DNA of 64,000 nt, taken from assembly GCF_900129655.1 (NCBI RefSeq), contig NZ_FQWK01000007.1, positions 1-64,000 of the forward strand, written 5' to 3'. Shown here in pieces: positions 43,862 through 52,094 of the stretch; positions within the stretch are counted from its first letter, which is position 1, and each line of letters opens with the position of its first letter. Under the pieces are notes generated by a model, which had not been told where the DNA came from, ran no database searches, and saw nothing but the letters and a program-made list of their open reading frames with translations. The translations under genes and the position numbers were made by a program. The DNA comes from Bacteroides clarus YIT 12056. GTDB taxonomy: Bacteria > Bacteroidota > Bacteroidia > Bacteroidales > Bacteroidaceae.

Positions 43862-44983
43862 ATGAAACTATTCGATGTATATCCCCTTTTCGACATTAAT
43901 ATTGTCAAAGGAAAAGGCTGCCATGTATGGGACGACAAAGGTACGGAATACCTCGACCTCTACGGCGGTCATGCGGTAATCTCTATCGGGCATGCACATC
44001 CGCATTACGTAGAGATGATCAGCAAACAAGTTGCCACACTCGGATTCTATTCCAATTCCGTTATCAACAAACTGCAGCAACAACTGGCAGAACGGTTGGG
44101 CAAGGTCTGCGGATACGACGATTACTCCCTGTTCCTTATCAACAGCGGAGCCGAAGCCAACGAGAACGCGTTGAAACTCGCTTCGTTCTATAACGGACGG
44201 ACACGCGTGGTATCTTTCTCAAAGGCTTTCCACGGACGGACTTCATTGGCAGTAGAGATGACCGACAATCCTAAAATCATCGCCCCTATCAATAACTGCG
44301 GACACGTAACCTATCTCCCGCTGAACGACATAGAGGCAATGAAAGCCGAACTGTCAAAAGGCGATGTATGCGCCGTAATCATCGAAGGCATTCAGGGAGT
44401 GGGCGGCATACAGCTACCGACCGATGAGTTTATGCAAGCCCTGCGTGAAACCTGTACCAAATACAATACCATACTGGTTCTGGATGAAATCCAGAGCGGT
44501 TACGGACGTAGCGGCAAGTTCTTTGCCCACCAGTACAACGGCATTAAAGCCGACATCATCACCGTAGCCAAAGGTATAGGCAACGGCTTCCCGATGGCAG
44601 GCATACTTATCAGTCCGATGTTCACTCCTGTTTACGGACAGCTTGGAACGACTTTCGGCGGCAACCATCTGGCTTGTAGCGCAGCGCTTGCCGTATTGGA
44701 TGTCATCGAGCAGGAAGAGCTCGTAGCCAACGCTGCCAAAACAGGCGCATACCTGCTGGAAGAACTGAAGAAATTCCCGCAAATCAAAGAAGTGCGCGGA
44801 CGCGGATTAATGATCGGTCTTGAATTTGAAGAACCTATCAAAGAACTGCGTCTGAAATTACTGAAAGAACAACATGTGTTTACGGGTGTCAGCGGTACGA
44901 ACGTACTCCGCCTGTTGCCGCCTCTATGCCTCGGCATGGACGAAGCGAACCTCTTCCTGGAACGTTTTAAGAAAGTACTTTGA
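43862..44983 (+). CDS. argD: Acylornithine aminotransferase
   Basis: This 373-residue class III aminotransferase has the PLP lysine motif (IITVAKGIGNGFPMAG), VLDEIQSGYGRSGKFFAHQ, and INSGAEANENALKLA. It converts N-acylglutamate semialdehyde to N-acylornithine; the acyl group in Bacteroides is likely succinyl (family knowledge from B. fragilis). It starts 4 bases after the right inverted repeat of the element and is followed by an intrinsic terminator. Confidence 0.95.
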   Translation: MKLFDVYPLFDINIVKGKGCHVWDDKGTEYLDLYGGHAVISIGHAHPHYVEMISKQVATLGFYSNSVINKLQQQLAERLGKVCGYDDYSLFLINSGAEANENALKLASFYNGRTRVVSFSKAFHGRTSLAVEMTDNPKIIAPINNCGHVTYLPLNDIEAMKAELSKGDVCAVIIEGIQGVGGIQLPTDEFMQALRETCTKYNTILVLDEIQSGYGRSGKFFAHQYNGIKADIITVAKGIGNGFPMAGILISPMFTPVYGQLGTTFGGNHLACSAALAVLDVIEQEELVANAAKTGAYLLEELKKFPQIKEVRGRGLMIGLEFEEPIKELRLKLLKEQHVFTGVSGTNVLRLLPPLCLGMDEANLFLERFKKVL

Positions 44984-45013
44984 TATTTGAAGAATAATCA
45001 GCCGACAAAAGAG

Positions 45014-45056
45014 ACGACCGAAAGAAGAATACCTTCCTGTTTCGGTCGTTTTTTAT
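45014..45056 (+). terminator. Intrinsic terminator of the arginine operon
   Basis: ACGACCGAAA (45014-45023) pairs with TTTCGGTCGT (45040-45049), followed by a run of T. It lies 30 bases after argD and ends the argR-argD transcript. Confidence 0.88.
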
Positions 45057-45066
45057 AGAAAATCCA

Positions 45067-45074
45067 TACCTTTG
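45067..45074 (+). promoter_or_regulatory. -7 box for proC
   Basis: TACCTTTG matches TAnnTTTG, 33 bases before the proC ATG and just after the arginine operon terminator. Confidence 0.6.
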
Positions 45075-45106
45075 CCGGAAGACAACATTTTAAATTACAA
45101 GATGAT

Positions 45107-45880
45107 ATGAAAACAGCAATTATCGGTGCAGGAAATATGGGCGGGTCTATCGCCCGCGGTTTGGCCAAAGGAACCATCATCCCGGCCAATGACATCATTG
45201 TTTCTAATCCTACGCAAAGTAAATTGGATGTACTGAAGGCAGAATTCCCGGCGTTGCAAACCACACGCGACAACCAGGAAGCCGTGACCGGAGCCGAGCT
45301 TATCATACTCGCCGTTAAACCGTGGCTGATGAAGTCCGTAGTGAGCGAACTCAAACTGAAAAGCAAACAGATACTTATCTCCGTGGCGGCCGGCATACCT
45401 TTCGAGGAGTTGGCGCACTATGTGGCAGATAAGGAAATGACTATGTTCCGCCTCATCCCCAACACCGCTATCAGCGAGATGGAGAGCATGACGCTTATCT
45501 CCAGCCGGAATGCAAGCAAAGAACAGGAACAACTGCTGCTCGACATCTTCAACCAGATGGGACTTGCCATGCTGATTCCCGAGGAAAAAATAGCGGCTGC
45601 CACCGCCATGACTTCCTGCGGCATTGCTTACGTACTGAAATATATCCAGGCCGCCATGCAAGCCGGAATAGAGATGGGCATTTACCCCAAGGACGGAATG
45701 CGCATGATAGCCCAATCGGTAAAAGGCGCCGCCGAACTGATACTGAACAACGATACGCATCCCAGTGTGGAGATTGACAAAGTATGCACTCCCGGCGGAA
45801 TTACAATCAAGGGCATCAATGAGCTGGAGCACCGGGGATTCTCCTCCGCCATTATCAATGCCATAAAAGCAAGTAAATAA
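45107..45880 (+). CDS. proC: Pyrroline-5-carboxylate reductase
   Basis: The 257-residue protein has an N-terminal NADPH-binding motif (AIIGAGNMGGSIARGL) and the ProC C-terminal signature (CTPGGITIKGINELEHRGFSSAIINA). It performs the last step of proline synthesis. It has its own promoter after the arginine terminator, and begins a unit with the HTH-cupin and acyl-CoA synthetase genes. Confidence 0.95.
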   Translation: MKTAIIGAGNMGGSIARGLAKGTIIPANDIIVSNPTQSKLDVLKAEFPALQTTRDNQEAVTGAELIILAVKPWLMKSVVSELKLKSKQILISVAAGIPFEELAHYVADKEMTMFRLIPNTAISEMESMTLISSRNASKEQEQLLLDIFNQMGLAMLIPEEKIAAATAMTSCGIAYVLKYIQAAMQAGIEMGIYPKDGMRMIAQSVKGAAELILNNDTHPSVEIDKVCTPGGITIKGINELEHRGFSSAIINAIKASK

Positions 45881-45908
45881 CAGAACTAATCCACTTAATA
45901 CGAACCAC

Positions 45909-46463
45909 ATGGACGAACAGATTAAACAAATCGCCGAACGCCTGCGCGGATTGCGCGACGTATTGGAGCTGACTACCGAAGACATCGCCCGCGATTGCGA
46001 CATCTCGGCAGAAGAATACCGTCTTGCAGAAACGGGAGAGTTTGACATCTCCGTAAGCATGCTGCAAAAGATAGCCCGCCGTTACGGCATTGCGCTGGAC
46101 GCATTGATGTTCGGCGAAGAACCGAAAATGAGCAGCTACTTCCTTACCCGTGCAGGAAAAGGAACCAGCATCGAGCGTACAAAAGCCTATAAATACCAAT
46201 CACTGGCCGCCGGCTTCATGAACCGCAACGCCGATCCGTTCATCGTTACCGTAGAGCCCAAACCGGAAAACGATCCGATACATTACAACAGCCACTCGGG
46301 ACAGGAATTCAACCTCGTTCTGGAAGGCCGCATGATGCTGAGTATCGACGGCAAAGATTTAATTTTAAACGAAGGAGACAGTTTGTATTTCAACTCCAAA
46401 CTGCCTCACGGCATGAAAGCGCTGGACGGAAAGAAAGTACGGTTCCTTGCTGTAATCATGTAA
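45909..46463 (+). CDS. HTH-XRE regulator with C-terminal cupin domain
   Basis: The 184-residue protein has an N-terminal helix-turn-helix (about 5-62, LTTEDIARDCDISAEEYRLAETGEFDISVSMLQKIARRYGI) and a C-terminal cupin (HYNSHSGQEFNLVLEGRMMLSIDGK... EGDSLYFNSKLPHGMKAL). Such proteins sense a small molecule and often regulate the adjacent gene. Here the downstream neighbour is an AMP-forming acyl-CoA synthetase, so regulation of that enzyme by a carboxylate or acyl-CoA is a reasonable inference. It follows proC by 28 bases. Confidence 0.9.
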   Translation: MDEQIKQIAERLRGLRDVLELTTEDIARDCDISAEEYRLAETGEFDISVSMLQKIARRYGIALDALMFGEEPKMSSYFLTRAGKGTSIERTKAYKYQSLAAGFMNRNADPFIVTVEPKPENDPIHYNSHSGQEFNLVLEGRMMLSIDGKDLILNEGDSLYFNSKLPHGMKALDGKKVRFLAVIM

Positions 46464-46470
46464 CAACATA

Positions 46471-46565
46471 AATGAAGAATGAAGAACGAAGAATGAAGAA
46501 CGGGGTGTATGCTTATGCCGTACATCAGGTTCTTAATACCCAATTCCCCATTCTTAATCCCTAAA
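46471..46565. repeat. Third, imperfect copy of the GAAGAAT inverted-repeat family
   Basis: The left arm AATGAAGAATGAAGAACG... (46471-46505) and a shorter right arm containing CCATTCTTAATCCCTAA (about 46540-46565) flank about 35 unrelated bases. It occupies the gap between the HTH-cupin gene and the acyl-CoA synthetase gene and provides its leader. Confidence 0.6.
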
Positions 46566-46568
46566 GTT

Positions 46569-48224
46569 ATGGTAGAAAGATTTTTATCGCAAACGTCCTT
46601 CACTTCTCAAGAGGACTTTATCAAGAATTTAAAGATTAACGTACCGGAGAATTTCAACTTCGGTTATGATGTAGTGGATGCCTGGGCTGCCGAACAACCC
46701 GACAAGCCCGCATTGCTCTGGACCAACGACAAGGGCGAACAAATCCAGTTCTCATTTGCCGACATGAAGCGCTATACGGACATGACGGCTTCCTATTTCC
46801 GGAGTCTCGGCATCGGGCACGGGGATATGGTAATGCTGATTCTGAAACGCCGTTATGAGTTCTGGTTCAGCATCATCGCACTGCACAAACTGGGTGCCGT
46901 CGTTATTCCCGCCACACATTTACTTACCAAGAAAGATATCGTATACCGATGCAATGCCGCAGACATCAAGATGATTGTCTGTGCAGGCGAAAGCGTCATT
47001 ACCGACCATATCACCGCCGCCATGCCGGATTCTCCGAGTGTGAAGAAGCTGGTGAGTGTAGGTCCGGAGATAGCCGAAGGCTTTGAGGATTTCCACAAAG
47101 GCATAGCCGATGCCGCCCCGTTCGTAAGACCGGAACACGCCAACAGCAACGATGACATTTCCTTGATGTACTTCACCAGCGGAACCACCGGTGAGCCGAA
47201 GATGGTAGCCCACGACTTCACGTATCCTTTGGGACATATCGTTACCGGAAGTTTCTGGCATAATCTGCATGAAAACAGCCTGCATCTCACCATTGCCGAT
47301 ACAGGTTGGGGAAAAGCCGTATGGGGCAAACTGTACGGGCAGTGGATAGCCGGTGCCAACATCTTTGTATACGACCACGAGAAATTCACTCCCGCCGATA
47401 TTCTGACAAAGATACAGGACTATCACGTCACCTCGCTTTGCGCGCCGCCTACCATCTTCCGGTTCCTGATTCACGAAGACCTGACGAAGTACGACCTCTC
47501 GTCATTGCAGTATTGCACCATTGCCGGCGAAGCGCTGAATCCCGCCGTATTCGATACATTCAGGAAACTGACAGGCATCAAACTGATGGAAGGCTTCGGA
47601 CAGACCGAAACCACCCTTACCGTAGCCACCATGCCGTGGATGCAACCCAAGCCGGGCAGCATGGGACTTCCGAACCCGCAATACGATGTAGACCTGATAG
47701 ACTATGACGGCCGTTCGGTAGAAGCCGGTGAACAAGGACAGATTGTAATCCGCACCGACAAAGGCAAACCGCTCGGTCTGTTCAAAGAATATTATCGAGA
47801 CGCCAACCGCACCCATGAAGCATGGCACGATAACATCTACTACACCGGCGACGTTGCCTGGAAAGACGAGGACGGTTATCTCTGGTTCGTGGGACGCGCC
47901 GACGACGTTATCAAGAGCAGCGGTTATCGCATCGGCCCGTTCGAAGTGGAAAGCGCCCTGATGACGCATCCCGCGGTTATAGAATGCGCCATTACCGGAG
48001 TTCCCGATGAAATCCGGGGACAAGTGGTGAAAGCTACCATCGTACTGTCCAAAGAATATAAGGACCGTGCAGGAGAAGAACTGATTAAGGAGTTGCAGAA
48101 CCACGTAAAGAAAGTGACCGCACCTTACAAGTATCCGCGCGTCATAGAGTTTGTAGACGAACTTCCCAAAACCATCAGCGGTAAAATACGCCGTGTGGAA
48201 ATCCGGAAGAACGATGAGAAATAA
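46569..48224 (+). CDS. AMP-forming acyl-CoA synthetase
   Basis: The 551-residue protein (ANL superfamily) has the P-loop [63 protein letters not shown], and the catalytic-lysine motif [10 protein letters not shown]. The start at 46569 is preferred because an upstream ATG at 46509 would add 20 residues encoded by the repeat. The acid substrate (acetate, or a short-chain or aromatic acid) cannot be fixed from sequence. A bidirectional terminator follows. Confidence 0.92.
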   Translation: MVERFLSQTSFTSQEDFIKNLKINVPENFNFGYDVVDAWAAEQPDKPALLWTNDKGEQIQFSFADMKRYTDMTASYFRSLGIGHGDMVMLILKRRYEFWFSIIALHKLGAVVIPATHLLTKKDIVYRCNAADIKMIVCAGESVITDHITAAMPDSPSVKKLVSVGPEIAEGFEDFHKGIADAAPFVRPEHANSNDDISLMYFTSGTTGEPKMVAHDFTYPLGHIVTGSFWHNLHENSLHLTIADTGWGKAVWGKLYGQWIAGANIFVYDHEKFTPADILTKIQDYHVTSLCAPPTIFRFLIHEDLTKYDLSSLQYCTIAGEALNPAVFDTFRKLTGIKLMEGFGQTETTLTVATMPWMQPKPGSMGLPNPQYDVDLIDYDGRSVEAGEQGQIVIRTDKGKPLGLFKEYYRDANRTHEAWHDNIYYTGDVAWKDEDGYLWFVGRADDVIKSSGYRIGPFEVESALMTHPAVIECAITGVPDEIRGQVVKATIVLSKEYKDRAGEELIKELQNHVKKVTAPYKYPRVIEFVDELPKTISGKIRRVEIRKNDEK

Positions 48225-48266
48225 CCGCTTCGAACAAAGAAGAGGTATACAAGGTTTATAAAAGAA

Positions 48267-48318
48267 GGAATGTGCCTAAATGATGATTAACATATCATTT
48301 TGGCACATTCCCTTTATT
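48267..48318. terminator. Bidirectional terminator between convergent genes
   Basis: GGAATGTGCCTAAATGAT (48267-48284) pairs with ATCATTTTGGCACATTCC (48294-48311), with one mismatch. T-rich sequence follows on the plus strand (CTTTATTTTTAG). It lies between the acyl-CoA synthetase stop and the GH20 stop. Confidence 0.87.
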
Positions 48319-48332
48319 TTTAGGGATGAGAC

Positions 48333-49979
48333 TTACCGTTTCCGCACTATATCCTGCAAACGGAAAAAGGCATCCGAATAACGCGCTCCCCACAATTCAT
48401 ACCTTTCACACTGCATTTCCACCTTACGTGAAAAGTTATCCCAGCTTTTCTTCTCTACCGGCGACCAGACATTCTCGGCCAACGCCGCCATACGGGGAAA
48501 GAGAGAAAACTCCACTTTCCATGTAGTAGGAATATACTCTGTCCATAGGCACCCTTGCGCGCCCCAGATAAGTTCAGTCTGTCGGTCAGTCAAAGAATCG
48601 GGAACAATTTGGAAATCATACACCTTCTCCAATGATAAAGGTCCTCTCGGCCCTATCTCGGATTGTGTACGGCTTTCTTTCATGTTGAAATACGACCATG
48701 CCGAACAGGCAAATATGGCACGGTGCCCGGTTTTCAATGCTTTCACGCCATAGTTCGGACGGCGCCAATTCATGATAATGCAATCCTCGGATATACCGCC
48801 TTCCAATATCTCGTCCCAGCCGACAAGCGTTTTCCCTTTAGCGTTGACAACATCCTGTACATAATGGATAAAATAGCTTTGCAAGGCTTTCTCGTCAGCC
48901 AGACCATGGTCGCGCATGAACCGTTGCGTTTGCTCGGATTCCTGCCACCAGCGTTTGGCGCATTCATCACCCCCCACATGGATGTATTGCCCGGGAAATA
49001 AGTCGCACAGTTCCGAGAATACATCTTTCAGAAAGTCGAAAACTTCCGGTTTGGGAGCAAGCACATTATTGAATTTATTGAAGATTCCCCAGGTAAGCGC
49101 ACATTTCTTCGGCTCATCCGGTGTAGTACTGAATTGAGGATAAGTGGCAAGCACAGCCATGCAATGCCCGGGAATGTCAATCTCCGGTATAACGGTGATG
49201 TATCGCTCGGCGGCATATCGTACCACCTCGCGGACGTCTTCGTGAGTGTAGTAACCGCCATAAGGAAGCGGCTGATACTTTCCCGGATACAGTCCTTCTA
49301 TTTCCCCTTCGCGCACAGAACCTTTCGCCGTCAGCTCAGGCCGGCACTTCATCTCTACACGCCAGGCCTGGTCGTCCGTAAGATGCCAATGAAAATAATT
49401 CAGTTTGTGCAAAGCAAGATAGTCTATATACTTCTTGATAAACTCTACCGGAAAGAAATGGCGTACCACATCCAGATGCATCCCCCGATAAGCGAAACGG
49501 GGATAATCCACGACCTTGGCCGCTGCAAGAATCGGCAATACACCGGCTCGTACGGGCAACATCTGAATCAAAGTCTGTACCCCGTAAAATACGCCTGCCG
49601 CATCATTTCCTTCAATACGGATACCCGTACCGGGAATAACTTCCAGCCGATAACCTCCGGAAACTTCACCGTTGTTCCGATTGACCAGAACGATACCGTT
49701 TACCGCCTTATCAGCCGTACGCTTTTTCCCCTTCTTTGGCACATCGACCCGCAGAGGGATACCTAAATAACGATTTGTATAATCGGCAAGAAAATCAGCC
49801 GACGCAACCAGGGAAGAATCGGACACGCGGACAAGCATGCCTCTTTCAATTTGAACCGTCCCCTCGCCGGCAACGGTTATCTCCGCCGGTTCGGGAATAA
49901 TACTGAACTGTTTCTCCTGAGCCTGTCCGGCAAGTGCGGAGATTGCAAAGATTGCAGTCATAAATTTCCTGAATAACAT
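48333..49979 (-). CDS. GH20 beta-N-acetylhexosaminidase
   Basis: The 548-residue product has a signal peptide (ending LAGQAQ). It has an N-terminal GH20b domain, then the TIM barrel with AYRGMHLDVVRHF, HWHLTDDQAWR, and the catalytic Asp-Glu pair in HVGGDECAKRWW (near residue 336-337). It releases terminal GlcNAc/GalNAc from host glycans or chitin-like sugars. It stands alone, with no susCD beside it, sharing a divergent promoter region with the PagL-like gene. Confidence 0.95.
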   Translation of the reverse strand: MLFRKFMTAIFAISALAGQAQEKQFSIIPEPAEITVAGEGTVQIERGMLVRVSDSSLVASADFLADYTNRYLGIPLRVDVPKKGKKRTADKAVNGIVLVNRNNGEVSGGYRLEVIPGTGIRIEGNDAAGVFYGVQTLIQMLPVRAGVLPILAAAKVVDYPRFAYRGMHLDVVRHFFPVEFIKKYIDYLALHKLNYFHWHLTDDQAWRVEMKCRPELTAKGSVREGEIEGLYPGKYQPLPYGGYYTHEDVREVVRYAAERYITVIPEIDIPGHCMAVLATYPQFSTTPDEPKKCALTWGIFNKFNNVLAPKPEVFDFLKDVFSELCDLFPGQYIHVGGDECAKRWWQESEQTQRFMRDHGLADEKALQSYFIHYVQDVVNAKGKTLVGWDEILEGGISEDCIIMNWRRPNYGVKALKTGHRAIFACSAWSYFNMKESRTQSEIGPRGPLSLEKVYDFQIVPDSLTDRQTELIWGAQGCLWTEYIPTTWKVEFSLFPRMAALAENVWSPVEKKSWDNFSRKVEMQCERYELWGARYSDAFFRLQDIVRKR

Positions 49980-50001
49980 AGATGATGAATTATTAGCTTT
50001 G

Positions 50002-50009
50002 CAAATATA
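50002..50009 (-). promoter_or_regulatory. -7 box for the GH20 gene
   Basis: The minus strand reads TATATTTG, 22 bases before the GH20 ATG. A divergent -7 box for the PagL-like gene lies 33 bases away. Confidence 0.6.
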
Positions 50010-50041
50010 AGCTTTTTATGTAGATAAAACGATAAAAGGAC

Positions 50042-50049
50042 TATATTTG
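50042..50049 (+). promoter_or_regulatory. -7 box for the PagL-like gene
   Basis: TATATTTG matches TAnnTTTG, 57 bases before the ATG at 50107, divergent from the GH20 promoter. Confidence 0.6.
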
Positions 50050-50106
50050 CACGTGAATCGGGCTTTGCAAAAAGAATCCAATCACTAACGAAGAACGCCA
50101 CGACAC

Positions 50107-51324
50107 ATGGGTAGTAGAATGCGGGCAGGAAGAGAGATGCTTCTCTTAATGATTATCCTGTTCCTGTCCGGCCATATATGCGCGCAAGATAGCTATATCC
50201 ACCGCCTCGGCATTGAAGGCCGACCGGGATATATATTCCCCACCAGCTCTTTCCTGCGGGGCGAAAACTATATGCGCAAAAGACTGGGTTCCGCCTGCTC
50301 CGCCCATCTGAAATACTCATTCCAACTGCAACCGGGTACGGCCGCCGACCGAGTATACGGAAGTTCTTATCAGGGAATAGGAGTAGGCTATTTCGATTTC
50401 GGCAACCGCAGGGAGATGGGAACGCCTGTCGCCCTCTACGCTTTTCAAGGCGCCCGTATTGCCAGGTTCACTCCCCGCTTATCACTTAATTACGAATGGG
50501 GATTCGGCGCATCTTTCGGCTGGAAACCATACGATTACCTCGCCAACGCCAATAATACCGTTATAGGAACCAAAGTCAATGCATATCTCAATGCCGGAAT
50601 TCATCTGAACTGGATACTGTCTCCGCGGTTCGACCTCAATATCGGCGCAGCGGCGGTACATTTCTCTAACGGCAATACCCAATATCCCAATACCGGTTTG
50701 AATACGGTAGATTTTAAAATCGGAGTGGTATATAATTTCAATCGGGATATAGACAAAGCGTTACAACCGTCACAACAAATTCCGGTTCCGTCATTCCCCA
50801 GGCATGTCAGTTATGACCTGACACTGTTCGGTTCGTGGCGGAGGAAAGCTATCGATGTACCGGGTGGACAGGTCCCGGCTCCCGACAAATATGCCGTAGC
50901 AGGATTCTGCTTTGCCCCTATGTATAATTTCGGGTATAAGTTCCGCGCAGGAGTATCTTTGGATGGCGTGTATGATGCAAGCGCCAATATTTACGCCAAA
51001 GATTACATTACCCCGCTCGACGGCGGCAATGAGGAAGACGCGTTCGGTATTCCCCCGCTTCGCAAGCAACTTTCATTGGGTGTATCCGCACGTGGAGAAT
51101 GGGTGATGCCTTATTTCACTGTCGGCATAGGTTTCGGCGCCAATATCCTGCATGGCGGTGGCGACCTCCAATCATTCTACCAAATATTGGCTCTCAAAAT
51201 TGACATGACCCGCGACACCTTTCTGCACATAGGATATAACCTGAAAGATTTCCATGAGCCCAACTACCTGATGCTCGGTATAGGTTATCGGTTTAATAAT
51301 AAACGTCCCCGTCTGTATCATTAA
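50107..51324 (+). CDS. Acyloxyacyl hydrolase / PagL-like lipid A 3-O-deacylase, double-length
   Basis: The 405-residue product has a signal peptide (ending GHICAQ); starts at 50119 or 50137 are also possible. The N-terminal half is a PagL-type beta-barrel, with the catalytic His-Ser in AAVHFSNGNTQYPNTG (near residues 185-187). The C-terminal half (about 225-405) looks like a second barrel of similar size that lacks the HFSNG motif. Typical PagL is about 190 residues. It would edit lipid A acyl chains in the outer membrane, relevant to gut survival (family knowledge). Confidence 0.82.
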   Translation: MGSRMRAGREMLLLMIILFLSGHICAQDSYIHRLGIEGRPGYIFPTSSFLRGENYMRKRLGSACSAHLKYSFQLQPGTAADRVYGSSYQGIGVGYFDFGNRREMGTPVALYAFQGARIARFTPRLSLNYEWGFGASFGWKPYDYLANANNTVIGTKVNAYLNAGIHLNWILSPRFDLNIGAAAVHFSNGNTQYPNTGLNTVDFKIGVVYNFNRDIDKALQPSQQIPVPSFPRHVSYDLTLFGSWRRKAIDVPGGQVPAPDKYAVAGFCFAPMYNFGYKFRAGVSLDGVYDASANIYAKDYITPLDGGNEEDAFGIPPLRKQLSLGVSARGEWVMPYFTVGIGFGANILHGGGDLQSFYQILALKIDMTRDTFLHIGYNLKDFHEPNYLMLGIGYRFNNKRPRLYH

Positions 51325-51690
51325 TCCGGACGAATACGCAACATCTCATTTTGACTATAGTGAAAAAGTTTTTTGATATATGGCAAAATGAATTATCACA
51401 GTAGAGAAAAACGATTAGAGTATGTATTCAGCAGAAATGCTGTTTATGCAAGATACCCTTTCACCTTTCATATCTTTCTATTTATGCGGGTTAGCGGGTG
51501 AAGGGGTACCAAATGTATTGATTTGATTTCATAAGAGTGTCGCTTCCTCCGTCCTGCAAGGCGAAATAATTCATCTTGCGGGATAGATTTATTCATCCCA
51601 CGAAACAAAATTATCCGTCTCATAAGATGAATCCATTCATCCCGTGAGATGATTTTAAAGGATTTACGGGTTGTGCCTGTAATATACCTG
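51325..51690. repeat. Gene-free stretch with ATTCATCCC-type short repeats
   Basis: No gene is supported here. From about 51567 to 51657, four related units occur about 20-26 bases apart: ATTCATCTTGCGGGAT, ATTCATCCCACGAAAC, ATTATCCGTCTCATAAG and ATTCATCCCGTGAGAT. Several are palindromic internally (ATC...GAT). A minus-strand reading frame across them encodes a repetitive Arg-rich peptide and is judged not a gene. The remaining bases show nothing recognisable. Confidence 0.5.
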
Positions 51691-51736
51691 CGGGAAAAGA
51701 AAAAGCTCCGCAAATCATTGATTTACAGAGCTTTTA
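51691..51736 (-). terminator. Terminator of the tRNA-Gly/tRNA-Leu transcript
   Basis: AAAAGCTC (51701-51708) pairs with GAGCTTTT (51728-51735). On the minus strand the stem is followed by TTTTTCTTTT. It lies 12 bases after the tRNA-Leu 3' end. Confidence 0.8.
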
Positions 51737-51747
51737 TAAAACATTTG

Positions 51748-51831
51748 TACTCGAAGCGGGACTTGAACCCGCACAGCCGCAATGGCCAAAGGATTTTAAG
51801 TCCTTCGTGTCTACCATTCCACCATTCGAGC
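51748..51831 (-). tRNA. tRNA-Leu (anticodon TAA)
   Basis: This 84-base class II tRNA has acceptor GCTCGAA / TTCGAGT (terminal G-U), an anticodon stem GAAGGACTTAAAATCCTTT with TAA, a variable arm, and a GGTTCAAGTCC T-loop. No CCA is encoded. Confidence 0.95.
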
Positions 51832-51846
51832 ATCCTTAAAAAGGAG

Positions 51847-51919
51847 AGCGGAAAACGAGACTCGAACTCGCGACCCTAACCTTGGCAAGGTTATGCTCTA
51901 CCAACTGAGCTATTTCCGC
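51847..51919 (-). tRNA. tRNA-Gly (anticodon GCC)
   Basis: This 73-base tRNA has acceptor GCGGAAA / TTTTCCGC, D-loop AGCTCAGTTGGTAGAGC, anticodon loop CTTGCCAAG (GCC), and T-loop GAGTTCGAGTCTC. It lies 15 bases upstream of tRNA-Leu in one transcript. Confidence 0.96.
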
Positions 51920-51988
51920 AGGTTTCCGGAGAACGGATGCAAAGATAAATAGTTTCCCCGTTACAGCCAAACTTTTCACCGGAAAAAA

Positions 51989-52085
51989 GTTAACTAAGTA
52001 GCGTGTACGATGTTAACCGAGCTGTCATTGATTAGTTAACATCCTGAGCAGAGGAAGTTAACATCGTACGCCACAATAAGTTAAT
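51989..52085. repeat. GTTAAC array with 22-23 base period downstream of argH
   Basis: GTTAAC occurs at 51989, 52012, 52035 and 52057, and GTTAAT at 52080: intervals 23, 23, 22, 23. The outer pair GTACGATGTTAAC (52005-52017) and GTTAACATCGTAC (52057-52069) is a perfect 13-bp inverted repeat. It fills the gap between argH and the tRNAs; no T-run follows the stem. Function is unknown. Confidence 0.65.
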
Positions 52086-52094
52086 TCTCTACGA

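Noticed and set aside
45095..46060. Minus-strand reading frame of 321 codons opposite proC
   Set aside because: It is a shadow of proC and the HTH-cupin gene, which have clear family motifs on the other strand.
51350..51357. TTTTGACT downstream of the PagL-like gene, considered as another RhaR site
   Set aside because: It is a single copy without a partner at 20-21 bases and not upstream of a gene; an 8-mer is expected a few times by chance in this window.
51468..51713. Minus-strand reading frame with a repetitive Arg-rich peptide
   Set aside because: The peptide is created by the ATTCATCCC repeat units; no start context or homology supports translation.
51989..52085. GTTAAC array considered as a CRISPR remnant
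   Set aside because: The conserved word is only 6 bases and the units are 22-23 bases; there is no repeat-spacer structure or cas gene.
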